From Siphonodentalium dalli (lineage: Eukaryota > Mollusca > Scaphopoda > Gadilida > Siphonodentaliidae): 64,000 nucleotides of DNA. A program made the position numbers and the translations under genes. Under the pieces are notes generated by a model. The model did not search any database. It was given only the letters and a program-made list of their open reading frames with translations, and was not told the DNA's origin. Location of the stretch: contig CP136064.1 of assembly GCA_032622095.1 (NCBI GenBank), positions 247,661,827 to 247,725,826 of the forward strand. Direction: 5' to 3'. How positions within the stretch are numbered: position 1 is the first letter of the stretch; each line of letters opens with the position of its first letter. This document shows positions 35,839 to 48,784 of the stretch, one piece after another.

Positions 35839-36296
35839 AGGTACTCAATCCGATAAAACTCCTCTCAATTACTATTTCAATGGCTTCGGGGGTCAAAAAT
35901 ATTTGATTCGAGTCGAGGAAGTCACCCATCAAAGCTCAGATTTTGTTAGATATCGATTTTAGAAATCTATTATTTTTCATTATCGGGAATACTTTCTGGC
36001 CCAGAACACAGACAAAATTGCGTTAATATTACCACTTGATTTTAGAGTTATCCATCCTTGTCTGTTTGAATAGTGTTTTGGTGTACACATCTCGAGCAGA
36101 TTACGACATCTCGAGAAAATAACAAATTTCAAAAATCAATATCTAATAACTCTGAGCTTTGTTTGATGGGTTCCTCGACTAGAATCAAATATTTTTGACC
36201 CCCAAAGCCAAAGAAATAGTAATATAGGACCCTCTGATCGGATTGTTGTTGTGGGAATCTGTTGAGATGGGGACCCTCTGATCGGATTGAGTACCT
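35839..36296. mobile_element. TTAA-flanked MITE, family 2, in psi1
   Basis: A 458-bp foldback element with ends AGGTACTCAATCCGAT and its inverse, flanked by TTAA at 35835-35838 and 36297-36300. It sits exactly at the former splice donor of exon 3. The same insertion is in psi2 (52547-53004), so it predates the unit duplication. Confidence 0.85.
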
Positions 36297-36475
36297 TTAA
36301 GTAGTCACCCTTACAGAAACTTCAGATTCAATTCGCCGGTAAACAAAACTGTGTATTCATCAAAACAAACCTTGACGAGATGGCATGGCCACGTAGTTTG
36401 TCGTACAGTTTATTTTATTCGTCACAGATGATATAGATAAAATGCAGAAATAAAGTGTATCTTCCCAGGGACGTG

Positions 36476-36907
36476 ACTAGAGTGTCTGCGTTGGGTGGGG
36501 GCGGGTGTCCCCTATGAAATTTACAACTGCACCTCGTCCATTGAACCAAACCTAACTCCCACGCTCGCTGAATTCCATCTGCACCCATCCCTTGGGTTGG
36601 AACTTTCCAACTGGTACGTCCAACTTTCCAGATGTTGGAAATTTCGAACCTGAGACACCCTAAGGTTGGACATCTTCCAACTGATGGCAATTTCAGACCA
36701 AAATTAGAAAAATATGCTACTGTTGGTCTAAAAAGCAACATATTCCCCACAGATTGTAAATTGGAACAATGAGAACAATTCCAACCTCTATGTGGTGTAT
36801 AATTGCCAACTAATGCTCTTTCAGGCATGACATTTCCAACTGTTGAACAAATTGACCAAACTGGGGGGGGGGGTAGACACCACAACCCCGTACCACCTAC
36901 GTCCCTG
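36476..36907. mobile_element. TIR element CAGGGACGT, in psi1
   Basis: The ends are CAGGGACGTG and ACGTCCCTG. The interior is rich in TTGGAAATTT/CCAACTTTCC words and has a G-run near 36861. CAGGG termini resemble hAT-type MITEs, but no clear 8-bp duplication is seen. It is shared with psi2 (53157-53598). The 156-aa minus-strand ORF across it is not a gene. Confidence 0.65.
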
Positions 36908-37612
36908 TTTCCCTTATAAGTCCACGAACATGAATTTGAAATTTTAGTAATGATCGAGAGTTGTTCATATCGTATCTGATAGTCAGATATGAATCTATCT
37001 GAACATCGTTAGAATGCATAAATATCGATGTACATATAACTTTGCAGCACCGGTCACGAAATTCTCAGATGCATTCGCGTGTATCGTGTGGAATTTCAGT
37101 CAATTATTTCATGTCGATCAATGTGTCATGTATCGGCGGTTTCACATACGATAAAGACCGTTTAGATATTCTGTCGCATTAATCATCCCATGACGAGCTT
37201 CCTGAATTTTTTTTGAAAACACTGTGCCAATGCGTTCTCTTATATATGCGACTCTCATATATTGAGCATCGCTATATAAGAGAATACATTGGCTTAACAA
37301 TATTTACGTTGACCTTGTAAGCCAGTGTATTCTCTTTTATATGCGAGGATCCCAATGGTAGATTCTGATATATAATGTACTGGCACATGATCTGTAATTC
37401 TGCACCAGCACAGCCCCCACAATGAAAGGGTTTAATCGTCTAGTTGGTACCGATGACTCGCTCCCAATTCGCAATTAATTTTTAATGTGATTATTTCTTT
37501 TTCAGGCGGATGTTCCCTTCACTGGCGTATACACTCGATTGAATGCTTCCACACCACGACGCAATACACCCTCTCCATCAACGTGGAGTCCGTGGATGAC
37601 TGTCGGTACTAG

Positions 37613-37905
37613 AAAACCATAGTCAGAAATGGTAACGCGCTCAAGATCATATATTATATACCCATGATTGTAATTATAGAATTTTTATCATTTCTGTTAT
37701 TTGTAATTGGCATAGCTTATCACCAAAACAAAATCAACATTATTGACATAATGTAAACGCCAATAAACGAAATTGAAATTATCAACTACACCTTTTACCG
37801 GGCTCGGCCTCGGGGTCGCACTACAGCTCGTGGTCGGGGTCGCACTACAACTTTTAATGTGTCCCAATAATTAACATTCTATAAATAGAACCCTCATGCG
37901 CCATT
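37613..37905 (+). repeat. Dispersed repeat X joined to psi1 exon 4
   Basis: Starts with AGAAAACCATAGTCAGAAAT directly after the truncated exon 4, then runs through the elements also found at 9905-10165. It has an extra internal stretch (CAACATTATTGACATAATGT) and a short duplicated CTC-GG-GGTCGCACTACA tract. Confidence 0.6.
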
Positions 37906-38347
37906 GCAGCGCCCAGGAGAAACTACGAAGTTAACACTATAGGAATCAGGAAGCTAAATGTGTTCCAGAGTCGAGGAGCGTGTGCTAAAGGTGAAGGTTA
38001 CTTAAGAATGACCTTCACCTGATACATGTGACACGTTATTAAAGGATGACATGGTGTTTATTTGATTTGTACATATCGAAATAATTTAAACTGGTGAATT
38101 AATGGGGGATAGATTTGTGTGAGTGGGAAATTTATTTAACTGGCTGCTGTAGTTCTGGGGTTTTTTTCCAGATCAAATTTGGCTGTGGGATAGCCCTGTC
38201 GTACACTTGGGGATTTATTTTAAAAAGTAAACACATGACCTATTATTTTTCTTGCATTTTCGTGATCAACTGGTGTCAATCTAGCTGGGTAAACATCACT
38301 GGAGAGGCCTGTAGGCTTCAAGTCAGTGAATTTGGCCGAAACGTTAA
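37906..38347. other. Non-coding stretch of psi1, including the segment inverted in psi2
   Basis: Shared with 54596-54993. The part at 38289-38343 appears in the opposite orientation in psi2 (about 55030-55083). Confidence 0.5.
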
Positions 38348-38840
38348 AGGCATGGTTGGCCTTAGTTGTCGAAAATATTCATATTTGTTCCAAACACCGT
38401 AAACAGACAAACATTATACGCATACAGTTTCGTTCATATATACCATGACCATCGCGTAAACAGCATGCTATCATAAATACTTACTATATTTTACATAAGC
38501 AAGAGCCTGATTGTGTTACAGAAGACAGCACAGTGTCACCGGCTAATCACACATAAATGATATAAACGCTCTTTATTAGTTCCATATAAGGAATTCACCA
38601 ACAAAGAACGCTCTTTATGTTTACCATCATAATATAAACAAACACCAGAAAAGTTACTTTTTATGCTTTTGTTTACATAACAATGGTCAAACAAATGACA
38701 ATAACATACTGTTTATGCGATATTTCTTATTTGTATACGGACAAAGTCTGTCTACATTTTGATGTTCTTTCTGTTTGTGGCGGTTTTTGATGGGTGGAAA
38801 TATTTTCACAGGATACCCACCGCCAAGGCCAACCGTACCT
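38348..38840 (+). mobile_element. TTAA-flanked MITE, family 1, copy in psi1
   Basis: A 493-bp element with ends AGGCATGGTTGGCCTT / AAGGCCAACCGTACCT and TTAA at 38344-38347 and 38841-38844. It is highly similar to the copy at 18925-19420. The homologous site in psi2 (inverted, about 55028-55032) lacks it. Confidence 0.88.
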
Positions 38841-39104
38841 TTAACAATGTTGCCTATGGGAAACCATTTAGTTCAGTGATTCCTGTACACATTATCTTTT
38901 CAGTATATAGAGTTACTCCTCTTTCGTCAGATACAGATACTTCATTGTTTGGTCATTCACGCCCATCGGGTGTATACTGGTGGCCAAATATTATAAACAT
39001 GTGGGCCAATGGGACTTTTATAAATAGAAAATTGTTTTTTCGGTTTATTTATTTAAAAGTCGAACTGCGCGATCAGGAGGCCGGTCACCGGTAAAAGGTG
39101 TAGT

Positions 39105-39425
39105 TGGGAATTTTAATTTCGTTTATTGTCCTTTACATTATTATGTCAATAATGTTGAGTTTTGGTTTGTGACAAGCTATGTCAATTACCAATAAAAGAA
39201 ATTTAATAGATAATTTGTAAGTCTTATATTTCAACTTTTATAGACATTTTTCGTTCTGCAGCCCACTGATGGTTGTGGTCGGAGACGGCCGAGTCGGCCG
39301 CCGGTTCGTTGATTAGGTGCTGGTTGTTATTGTTATTTTAACGGAATTATGAGTTGGTTATTCGCGAAACCAATATATTTTATATTCTATAATTAAAAGC
39401 ATGGGTATATAATATATGATCTTGT
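39105..39425 (-). repeat. Dispersed repeat X, inverted copy
   Basis: Reverse complement of the 37613-37905 type, including ACCGGTAAAAGGTG and the ACATTATTATGTCAATAATG stretch. A further partial inverted piece lies at about 39810-39865 (GATCTTGAGAGCGTTACC). Confidence 0.55.
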
Positions 39426-40503
39426 TTATGGATATTGTAGGAAGTCTAATCTGGCCGTGTCAGATTGAGCTATAGCGATGGAATTTCTCGCAGGACAACA
39501 CATTTCGGGTTTTCGTGGGGTGTGTATCCGCTGGATGTCTTTTCGTTGCAGTATGTAACAATTATGACCGAGTTAATTGCTTTCGATGTTTAGGTATGAA
39601 CAATGGCTGGACCATGCACTCTTGACGGGAACACAATACCTCCGATTTTTTATCCGCATTTAGAAACTTTCTGGTGTGGTGAATGAGAAACCTGCAGTAA
39701 TAAGCCGTAGTTGTTTGTAATAATTCGAAGGATTAGTTGTTTTAACGGAATTCTGAGGTGGTGAATTCATGTAACCAATATATTTTATATTATAATTTAT
39801 ATTTATGGCTAATAATATGATCTTGAGAGCGTTACCATTTCTGATTATGGTTTTCTTGTGGATATATGGGCTTCAATAATAATCTTGATCACTGAGTCGC
39901 TACCAAATTGGATCCACCAGCACAGTTCCGCGCATTCAGTGCTACAGGTCAATGTCTGGAGTAGCATCCAATATATGTAACTTTTGAATATTCATGAATG
40001 TTCAAAACTCCATATATGGAATGTATTTTTTTTCTCTCAAGAACTTTGACCTGCAGCACTTAAACCATGGACTGAGGGCTGGATGGATCCAATATGGTAG
40101 CGACTTAGTGATCTGGCTTATGCTACTAATAATTTTACCAAACAAATTATTGGGAATAAAATTAACCCTTTCCATACTAAATATTCATTGACGAGTAGTT
40201 ATCCCTTGGGAAATGTTCAGGTAATAGGTCGTTTGTTGATTTGTTTTATCTGTCGTCTGCTTATATTTCCCAACAACACATCGAGATTAATAATAGAACA
40301 TTCCAAAGTATACTTTTATAACTGGTAGGAGAATCCATTTAGTATAGAACGAGTTAATTAGAAGTGGTGTCACAACCTGTCATCTGCTTGCCAGTGTATG
40401 ATCTGAATATACATACAGGCGAAGAAATTCATTCCATTGTATAACTGCATGGATCAAAGAATGCATTCACTTAATAAAGGGTTTAATATGTTTGTCTTTG
40501 CAG
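39426..40503. other. Non-coding region of psi1
   Basis: No gene. Positions 40170-40350 resemble the 3' flank type of the array (CCCTTGGGAAATGTTCAG; ATTCCAAAGTATAC). Confidence 0.35.
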
Positions 40504-41159
40504 GTTATAGTGAACACGATGCAGAAATGCAATTCCGATCTTCATGGCAGACGACCGTTTCGGAAATACACCAACCAAGACCTTCATCTTTGATGAAACA
40601 ACTTTCATTCCTGTCACCGCATACCAGAGAGAAGAGGCACGTAAATGAATATTTCTCACAAGTTTCATAATATTCAATGCATTGCTCTAGATTTTCGAAA
40701 CAAATCATACTAAAATAATGAAGAATAAAGACATCACATTTGAGTTCTACTTTAGAGAAATAAAACAAACTGCATTAATAATGTAATTACTAGAAAGAGC
40801 AAACAAATTTGACTTGGAGCGTGACATAAAATATCTAACCAGCGAATGGTTCGTGTACGTCTCGAGTACACCTATCAGTTATCTTATGTAAACACTTATC
40901 ATTTCATTGCATTTTGCTCGTAATACACATTCGTCATGAGGCAATTCTAATTTCTTTCAGATAACCAAGCTGAAGATTGCCAATAACCCATTTGCAAAAT
41001 GTTTTAGAGAGTATAATGACGAGATGTGAGTGTTTGCATCACGATATTTGTGTCTAGTCCATAACCACTTTAATGATTTGTATTCTGACTGAAGTTTAAA
41101 TTGAACCCCTGTATCGATGGCATGAAAATCAAGTTTGGATTCACCCACCTGTTACATTG

Positions 41160-41432
41160 ATTCGATAACATCGATTATGATGATGGTGACGACGAAGACG
41201 ACACCGATTATTTGATGATGGTGGCGGCGATGATTGCGATGAGGGCAATGCTGCTGATGACGATGTTGTTGATGACGACGGATGATGGTGGTGGTGGTGG
41301 TGATGGCGACGACGACAAATACGGCGACAAATACGACGACAATGTGTAACCTACGACGACGACGACGACAATGGGGATCCTATACGACGGCGGCGATGAT
41401 GATGATTATGATGATGATGATGATGATTTATC
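41160..41432. repeat. GAT/GAC/GGT trinucleotide-rich microsatellite
   Basis: Impure runs of GATGAT, GACGAC and GGTGGT triplets lie between psi1 exons 6 and 7. They are not part of a coding exon. Confidence 0.85.
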
Positions 41433-41863
41433 CTAAGCTGCTGTATAATTTTCTTCTATAAATATACTCATCAAATCTTACATTCTATTGTATATTGGTT
41501 AAACATAGTATAATAATAAGAAGAGTGCAAATTTTCTTTTGGTCAAAATATGACGATCATTTCCTCTTTTTTCTCGTTCCAGAACAATAACAAAGAAGGA
41601 TCGGAGTCTGAAGACATGACTGGTAAGATTACTATAGATGTATATGCGATGTCAAAATCATTATTTATATATTATGAGTCTTCTTTTTACTTGAAAACGC
41701 TGAAGGTGATACAGCCTCTTCTACAAGACGATTACTCAAATAATTCGACACGATAAATGAAATTTATAAATTTATTCATGAATTCACTTCAACACAATAT
41801 ATAATGTACAAACCACATCGAGGATGGTTTATATCTTACAGAAGTTACAGCATTGATATCTAA

Positions 41864-42373
41864 AGGTACGGTTGGCCTTGGCGGAGGGTATCCTGTGAAA
41901 ATATTTCCACCCGTCAAAAACCGCCACAAACAGAAAGATCATCAAAATGTAGACATACTTTGTCCGTATACAAATAAGAAATATCGCATAAACAGTACAT
42001 GTATGTTATTGTCAAATGTTTGACCATTGTTATGTAAACAAACGCATAAAAAGTTACTTTTCTGGTGTTTGTTTATATTATGATAGTAAACATAAAGAGC
42101 GTTCTTTGTTGGTGAATTCCTGATATGGAACTAATAAAGAGCGTTTATGCCATTTGTGTGTGATTAGCCAGTAGCATTGTGCTGTCTTCTGTAACACAAT
42201 CAGGCTCTTGCTTAGGTAAAATATAGTAGGTCTTTATGATAACTTGCTGTTTACGTGATGGTCATGGTATATATGAACGAAACTGTATGCGAATTAATGT
42301 TTATCTGTTTACGGTGATTAGAACAAATATGAATATTTTCGACAACTAACTTGAATTAAGGCCTCACGTGCCT
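41864..42373 (-). mobile_element. TTAA-flanked MITE, family 1, inverted copy in psi1
   Basis: A 510-bp element in reverse orientation, starting AGGTACGGTTGGCCTTGG. It is followed by TTAA at 42374-42377 and preceded by CTAA (a mutated TTAA). The psi2 site at 59875-59884 reads GGTATTTAAAC without any insertion, which is a clean empty site. Confidence 0.9.
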
Positions 42374-42852
42374 TTAAACTTAGTTTATTTTGTAAAAAAA
42401 AAATGGATTGGGGCACACGTTTTTGCAACTTATGGAGCCCACGTGGCACGGGCGCATATATCAAATGAAATAATGAAGAATAATTCCAATTTTAATTAAT
42501 TTGTTTTAATTGTTTGCAGGCTTGCAGCAAGGGTGCACAAGAAGGCTAGTCGAACATAAACAAGCACAAGATCTTCACAATGAAAATTGTCCACATAGTT
42601 ACCCCGGCCACCCATTCCGCTTCTGGATTCCCCGATACCAACCTGAGATCGTCACATCCTCCCAGCCTTCATCTCATCAAGATCATACGACGATTCATAT
42701 GATGACGTCAGAAGTTTCACCAGTTGTCAATAGATCAGTCACCAGTCACTGAGTTCCTCTGCGCTCTCATACCCCAGAGACTTCCACTTTCTTGCACTAA
42801 CATCTTTGTGTATACCAACTTCCTGATCAAGCCTGGGTTGCTATGTTATTTT

Positions 42853-43276
42853 CAGAATGAGGTCCCCAGAGGGTGAATTTAGTGACTCAATAGCATAGCG
42901 GGCTAACATCACTAAATTCACCATAGGGGGACATAATTCTGCTAATGCCTCATCTTCTCTGGAAAGTTTCTTTATTATCAAATTTCTATAGAAACTATAG
43001 ATTCTATTCCTTTTCTAGTTTATAGGTTCTATTTCTTGTATTGTTTATTTGCTCTACGTGTATATCACCAAATTGGCAGACGACACATTGCATAATCGAG
43101 GTTCCCAATGGGTTTACATCACAACATTCACCATTTTTGGGAACTTCAATCTGAGTCTATGTCTCCCATAGCAGATGAGGCCATGCAGAATGAGGTTCCC
43201 ATAAGGTGAATTTATTTATGCTAGCTCGCTATGTTGGATAGCGTCACTGAATTCATCCTCTGGGAACCTTATTCTG
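42853..43276. mobile_element. TIR element splitting exon 8 of psi1
   Basis: The ends are CAGAATGAGG and CCTTATTCTG, extended as imperfect inverted repeats through the GGTGAATTTAGTGAC / GTCACTGAATTCATCC stretch. It is shared with psi2 at 60352-60778, so it is older than the duplication. Confidence 0.7.
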
Positions 43277-43642
43277 TAAATGACAGACAGAATAATCTTC
43301 TTCCAGATCTACATCAGACTTTGAACAGCTGAAATCAGACACGTTCGACATCTACAGGAATAAGGATGACATAAGCCTACTAACCAATGATGACGATTCA
43401 GACAGCTCACGTGACAACCTGGTACCCACCCGGCGTCTGCGAATCCTCACCAGAACGCGATGTTCTCATGGATTCTTTGAAAGACATCACGGAAAACGAC
43501 GGTTATTGTGACGTCACAGAGAAGACGGCCGTTTGTTGAACTTATTATCTGAACATCCCCCAAGGGAACTACTCGGCTATGACTGATTATTATTGAAAGT
43601 GTTATGCAAGGATAAAGTGATGCAGCTTTCAAATTCTGATAA

Positions 43643-43648
43643 TTTATT
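43643..43648 (-). terminator. poly(A) signal of gene C
   Basis: AATAAA on the - strand, about 158 nt beyond the stop codon, at the same place as in the paralogues. Confidence 0.6.
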
Positions 43649-43805
43649 TAACACTTTCACGATAACAACTATAAATGGCAACGGTAAATAACTAAATATA
43701 CATATAAATAATAATAAATAACAATATTCGCATGAATATTCACAAAACAAACGTATGCAATTATCCAGCAGCACGTTGACGTATATTCATTATGTAAGTT
43801 TAGCA

Positions 43806-46800
43806 TCACAAGTCACTCGGGGTGAAGGTCATGGACATGGCCTCTCTCAGAATATCGTGGTCACAGTTCTCTGAAGTCGCGTGTAACTCCTCAGAAACAA
43901 ACGAGTTGACTATTGCCTGTGTATCGTCGCAGTAACCGTGGTAACCGCCGCTTCCGATGCTGCTGTTTGAAGAATCTGACTGAAAATCGCCATCTGGTGA
44001 GGATTCATAGATTGTGAGGGAAGGTACCAGGCTATCGGGTGAGATATGTGAATCTTCGTCATCAGTGGCTGGAAGATTTATGTCGTCCTTATTCTTTGAT
44101 ATATAGAAGATGTCTGCTTTCAGTTGTTCAAACTCTGGTGTCAATTGCGACGATGGTTCACAGAACGCTGCTAGTGTAAAAAGGTCGTTTGAATATGGGA
44201 GTACAGAGGAATATACTGCTTGGTGACTGAGTTGGCGACAACTTTTGAAATTCCTGCTATCATAACTGAGTTCGTCGTATGACATCGAGAACACAGGAGA
44301 TGATGAGGTGAAGGCTGGAAGGATTCGGCTGTCCCAGGTCGGTATCGGCGAATCCAGAACCTGAGTGGGTGTGTAGCTCTGTGGAGAATAGTCTTGGTGT
44401 GGAGTTTGTGTGTGACTAGGAATAACTTGCCTTCTTTTGTTTTCTGGTTGAATATCTGCAAAACAAATAAAACATACGAATTAACAATTGAATTGTTCTG
44501 GAAATATTATCCAATGTAAATGATTACGAGAGCCTGTCGAGACGGCAGTTGCAGCCAATAATTTCTTGAAGTGCATTTGGATAGATTCCAGGTGTTGTCA
44601 TCTTGTATTTTACACACGTATTAGTCAGGAAATACAACCGACGATTCGCTTGTGTGTTAAGTGGATTCCATGATTAATCTTTTTCAAGTTCGTGAACAAA
44701 TATTTGAATTTTCGTTTTGTCGTCTCAAAATCGTTCTTCGTAAAAGAGGCTGTGTTGCTTTCTCAGATTTGGAGTAAATTATTAAGAGAATATAAAATTA
44801 ATGACTTTAACCTCATATGTGTATGAATACTTACCACTCGTATCTTCAGACTCTGATCTCAGTCGCTTCTTTGTCATTGTTCTGGAACTGGAAAGGAGAG
44901 GATACACAAGTCAGATTTCAATGAAAATAATGATGGTCTAAAATTCTTATCTAAATATCTTATTATCTCCTTGTTTTATTTTGGCGACGGTTGAATTTCT
45001 CTACAATAACCGTGGAAGAAAATGTTAGGCGCCATAGTCCGAACTGAATCCAAGTATCGGCTAATGGAACTGATGGGAGAAACCGCGAGATTTGAAAAAA
45101 ACAAGAAGTAAACAATTACTTTATATCAACATTAAAGGCCGTGATGATATATGGGTTCAATAATATAGATACTTGACCCGGAGGCAAATGTTTATACTGG
45201 CTGTGGGGGGGACACAACCCTAATCCGTGTGTGCATATTTGTTATGTCATGCCGCCGAAAAATACCATAACTGACTGCATAACACTCACCTCTCATCTTT
45301 ATTCTCTCTGAAGCCTTTTGCGAATGGATTGTTGTCGATCTTGAGCATCGTGATCTGAAAGAAGAAATTCCAATTGTGTCATAACGAATGTATGTTACGA
45401 GCCGAAGAGATACAAAGTGAAGTGTAAGGTTGACAGTTGAATCGAAAATTCGATAAAAAGAGGATATAGTGTTGACCAATGGCTGAATGAGGCCTGAATA
45501 AATCACGAAGACTCCGCCCTAATGCTTCTTAGCAACTATTCCAGAATAAAACGTGGGGTGCTACCACGATCTCATTTGACTGATTACGAAGTACACTGAT
45601 GTTTGGAATTCCATATAATACATCAAATCGAATTTATGAATTCCCTTTTCAGTGTTATAATTATGTGCGCAGTTCATTGAATTTCCCTGACGTAGAGCTG
45701 AAATATGATGTTTTCCTTCTTCACTATTCAAGCTGTTGCACTTGTTGAACCAGTGTCATGTGTTATTGGAAGGCTTGATATTTGTAATATACTAGATATG
45801 TACCTCTTCGCTCTGGTATGCGGTGACGGGAATGAAAGTTGTCTCCGCAAAGGTGAAGGTCTTTGTTAGCGCTTGTCCGGGACGTTCGTCTGCCATGGCT
45901 ATATGAAGACGAGGCTTGTATTTCTGCATCGTGTTCACTATGACCTGCAAACAGAAGTTAGGTTAAACCTTCGTTCACTGAATGGACTCACTTTCAGTTA
46001 TAGCAGAATACAACGGATGGTCTAATCATAATTAATTGTGTAAGTACCTTCGGGTCATATGAGCGAACGCCAGACATAGAACCCCATTCATATTTTGCCC
46101 CTTCTGCTATTTTGTTAACAATTAGTCTCAAATACTGCATGCATTTACAGATTAATGAGAATAAACATATTGAAAATTTAAATAAATTCTTGTGTAGGGA
46201 TACACATCTTTACTTTTTAACAGACATCCCTTTAAACGAATCAGTGAGAATAAAATAACTAGCCATGGGCGAGTATATTCTACTTGACCAAACACTGTGA
46301 CGCTTGTATAGTTTGAACTTGATTGAAACGACCACTATTTTGTGTCCATTCCACGACACAAATAAATATATAGATAACACCGGCATGATGTGTAGTGTGA
46401 GGCAATACAAAGTGAATGATTTTATATTATGTCCATACAATTCCAAATACCATGTTGATATTGTTGAGAATTGAGTTAAAGTTCAATGAAGTTATATAGT
46501 TCTTCTAAAACAAAAACCATCATACTTACATTCCCTTGCTGTGATTTCCTGTTATTTGTCAGTTTGAGTTTGTGGAACATGACAGGCTTACGCATCCAGA
46601 ATGATCCGGGTGCCGGGGAATCGGGATGTACATAGGTTGTCATGGGAACCGGACTATCGGCGTTACCGGAAGCTAACCACTCAGAGTCGTAGAACTTGTA
46701 CCGACAGTCGTCCACGGAAACCACGTCGATGGAGAGGGTGTACTGTTTCGTGGGGTGTAGTCCCTCAATGGAGTACGACAGTGATGGGAACATCCGTCTG

Positions 46801-48784
46801 CGAAGAGAATTCGTCATATAAAAATGTGTTGAGTGTGCATAAGACAAAGTGAACTGCGCGATTTGAGCTACTTGCGATCACCCTGTTTGTATAGGTACAA
46901 AGCGGCGCGGTCTATATTTCTTGTACAGATACCCAAGGGGGTTATGACATATCTATAAAACGGTTCACACCCCAAGGCAAACACAATTGAGCCACATTAT
47001 ATTCGACGATTACCTATCAATTACCATTCAATTAAAAGTTAATTGAATGGATTGTGGTGTTACATATTCCTGTTGAATAATTAGTCAAATGTTCGTTGAC
47101 AATCGGCTCACTTGGGTCTGCATTATATATCAGCATTGATAAATCATTTTGTGTCCGAATTTGAGAACGTTTTATTCTGATAACGTGTTTCTTGATAAAA
47201 CAGATTCTTCGTTGTGACAATAAACTGTTTCGGCTGTTTAAGTTATTGTTCGCCTTGTTGTCACAATGGAATTATCGTTCAGAACACAGGAGACACTGTG
47301 CCGTTAGTGTTCGGTCTCCGAAGTGAAACTATTCCACATTAATTGCATGAAGTTTGTTTGATGAAATATCACCGGCATTCATAACAAAAGACGTAAGCAA
47401 ACCTGTGTATAGTGCCTGTATTTTCCGCGCACATGCATGTATATGAGAACAGTTTGTGAAATTTTCTCAATGTATCATTCTGAAGATCATTATGTGATTA
47501 TTGTGGATTATACATTCGAAACAGGTTTGGATCTCGTTCAGTTTACTTCCAATCGCCCGCCCCTCTCGATAGACAAAACCATATTCAACCAAAAGTGTTG
47601 GGCCCCAACCCATGCAGACCACCCCTATGTCCGCTAATAATGGAATGATCCGTGTTTTAACTTCCCAAGTGACTGGTGCGATCATTATCATGGCGCATTG
47701 TTATAATTTCACACCTACCGGTCCTGTCTTCTTTCAGCTTACTATCCAATTAATGTCAATTTATGTGTGATATTTAGCTCAAGTCTGTATTTTGGCCCCG
47801 TTGAAATACAGATTCATACAAGAAATATTGTTCATGAATTGGAGCAATTTGATTGGCCGAGGGGTGTATACCGGTTTATAAATCAATATCTTCCGCAAAA
47901 TGCTGGCGGATGCAGTATTGATCGATCATTATTATAATGTACATTTATGTGATACAGTAAATACGCAAGAAAACACTTTATTTATGTGCCTGAAACTTCG
48001 GAAAATTCAAGAAATCATATGGCAATCACGTTACATTGTTCCCTGGCCCGATTTGCGGTAATAAAGGGACAGTTTTTAACATACTGAATAAAACGAATCA
48101 TGTTAATTGAATCCGACTTGCTTCGCAATGTTCCAGACTTACCTTCCAACTTTGGTGACTATCATTTCCGTCCCAATCTTATCAAACGTCCTCCACATTC
48201 CAGCATTATGTAGAGACACGGTTACTTCCCTCTGGTGGCTATGGATTGCACTAACATCAACGGGTCGTGTATGTTGGCATTCTGAAATAAGCAAAACAAG
48301 CATGAATGATGTGAAAATCAACTGGGTAAATAATAAGTACAAAACCGCATGCTCCATTTTATCATTCGCTAAGCATGAATTAGAAAGGTACCCGATTAAG
48401 CGTCGACCAAAAAACAGCTCAGTTATGTGGGATTTGAAAATTTAGCCACACATTATTTCAGTATTTTATGAAGAAATCAAAATAACGAAGTCTGAATTAA
48501 TATAATAAACTAGAACAATAATCCAGCGCCACTTTATGTTTTATATATGTTAATTCGGATAGAAGAGACTGGGTAAAACTTTCGGAATTAATTTTAGCAG
48601 ACAATGAATACAAACTAATGGTACAACATACGCACAGAAGGTGAAATCTTACCTATTCCCGCAGGTGAATCCAGAGGTAGAACCTCTTGATTTTTGAAAG
48701 ACAACCATGCGACTCGTATGTCTGTGGAGGTAAGATCGACGGGATGGCGGAGTCCCAGGTAGCGTAGACACTGTCAGAGAACAT
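43806..48784 (-). pseudogene. T-box gene C with a 1-nt deletion in the first coding exon
   Basis: Exons in transcription order are 48784-48653, 48281-48143, 46797-46530, 45944-45804, 45354-45290, 44881-44835 and 44455-43806. Every exon after the first has the same length as in gene A, and the T-box, KKRLRSES and MTFTPSDL tail are intact. The first coding exon is 132 nt instead of 133. The missing base near 48690-48700 shifts the frame after about 28 codons, so the exon ends in an in-frame TAG just at the donor. The next in-frame ATG, in exon 3, lies inside the T-box (GMWRTF), so re-initiation would lose its first strand. Alternatives are a sequencing error or a very young pseudogene. The promoter and untranslated exon are conserved at 50066-50230. 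Confidence 0.88.

Larger units (their letters stand above)
35636..43500 (+). pseudogene. T-box pseudogene psi1
   Basis: Degenerate equivalents of T-box exons occur in order. Exon 3 (35636-35834) has an internal duplication of about 60 bp and a C lost from its acceptor. A fragment of exon 4 (37506-37612) is cut off after the CRY codons. Exon 5 (40504-40636) is 8 nt shorter than in gene A and has a mutated GC donor. Exon 6 (40961-41025) is in frame, with NNPFAKCFREY. Exon 7 (41583-41622) is 7 nt short. Exon 8 remnants lie at 42530-42850 and 43300-43500, split by a TIR element. The donor of exon 3 is replaced by a TTAA MITE. The coding exon 2 equivalent is missing. It forms the divergent partner of gene B and converges on gene C. 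It could be transcribed from the inverted promoter half but cannot encode a T-box protein. Confidence 0.87.

Noticed and set aside
36415..36885. 156-aa minus-strand ORF, also present as 140 aa at 53154-53576
   Set aside because: It spans a TIR element, starts in a G/C homopolymer run, and its conservation is explained by duplication of the element.
41160..41432. Asp-rich coding exon
   Set aside because: It is an impure trinucleotide microsatellite inside a pseudogene intron without splice sites.
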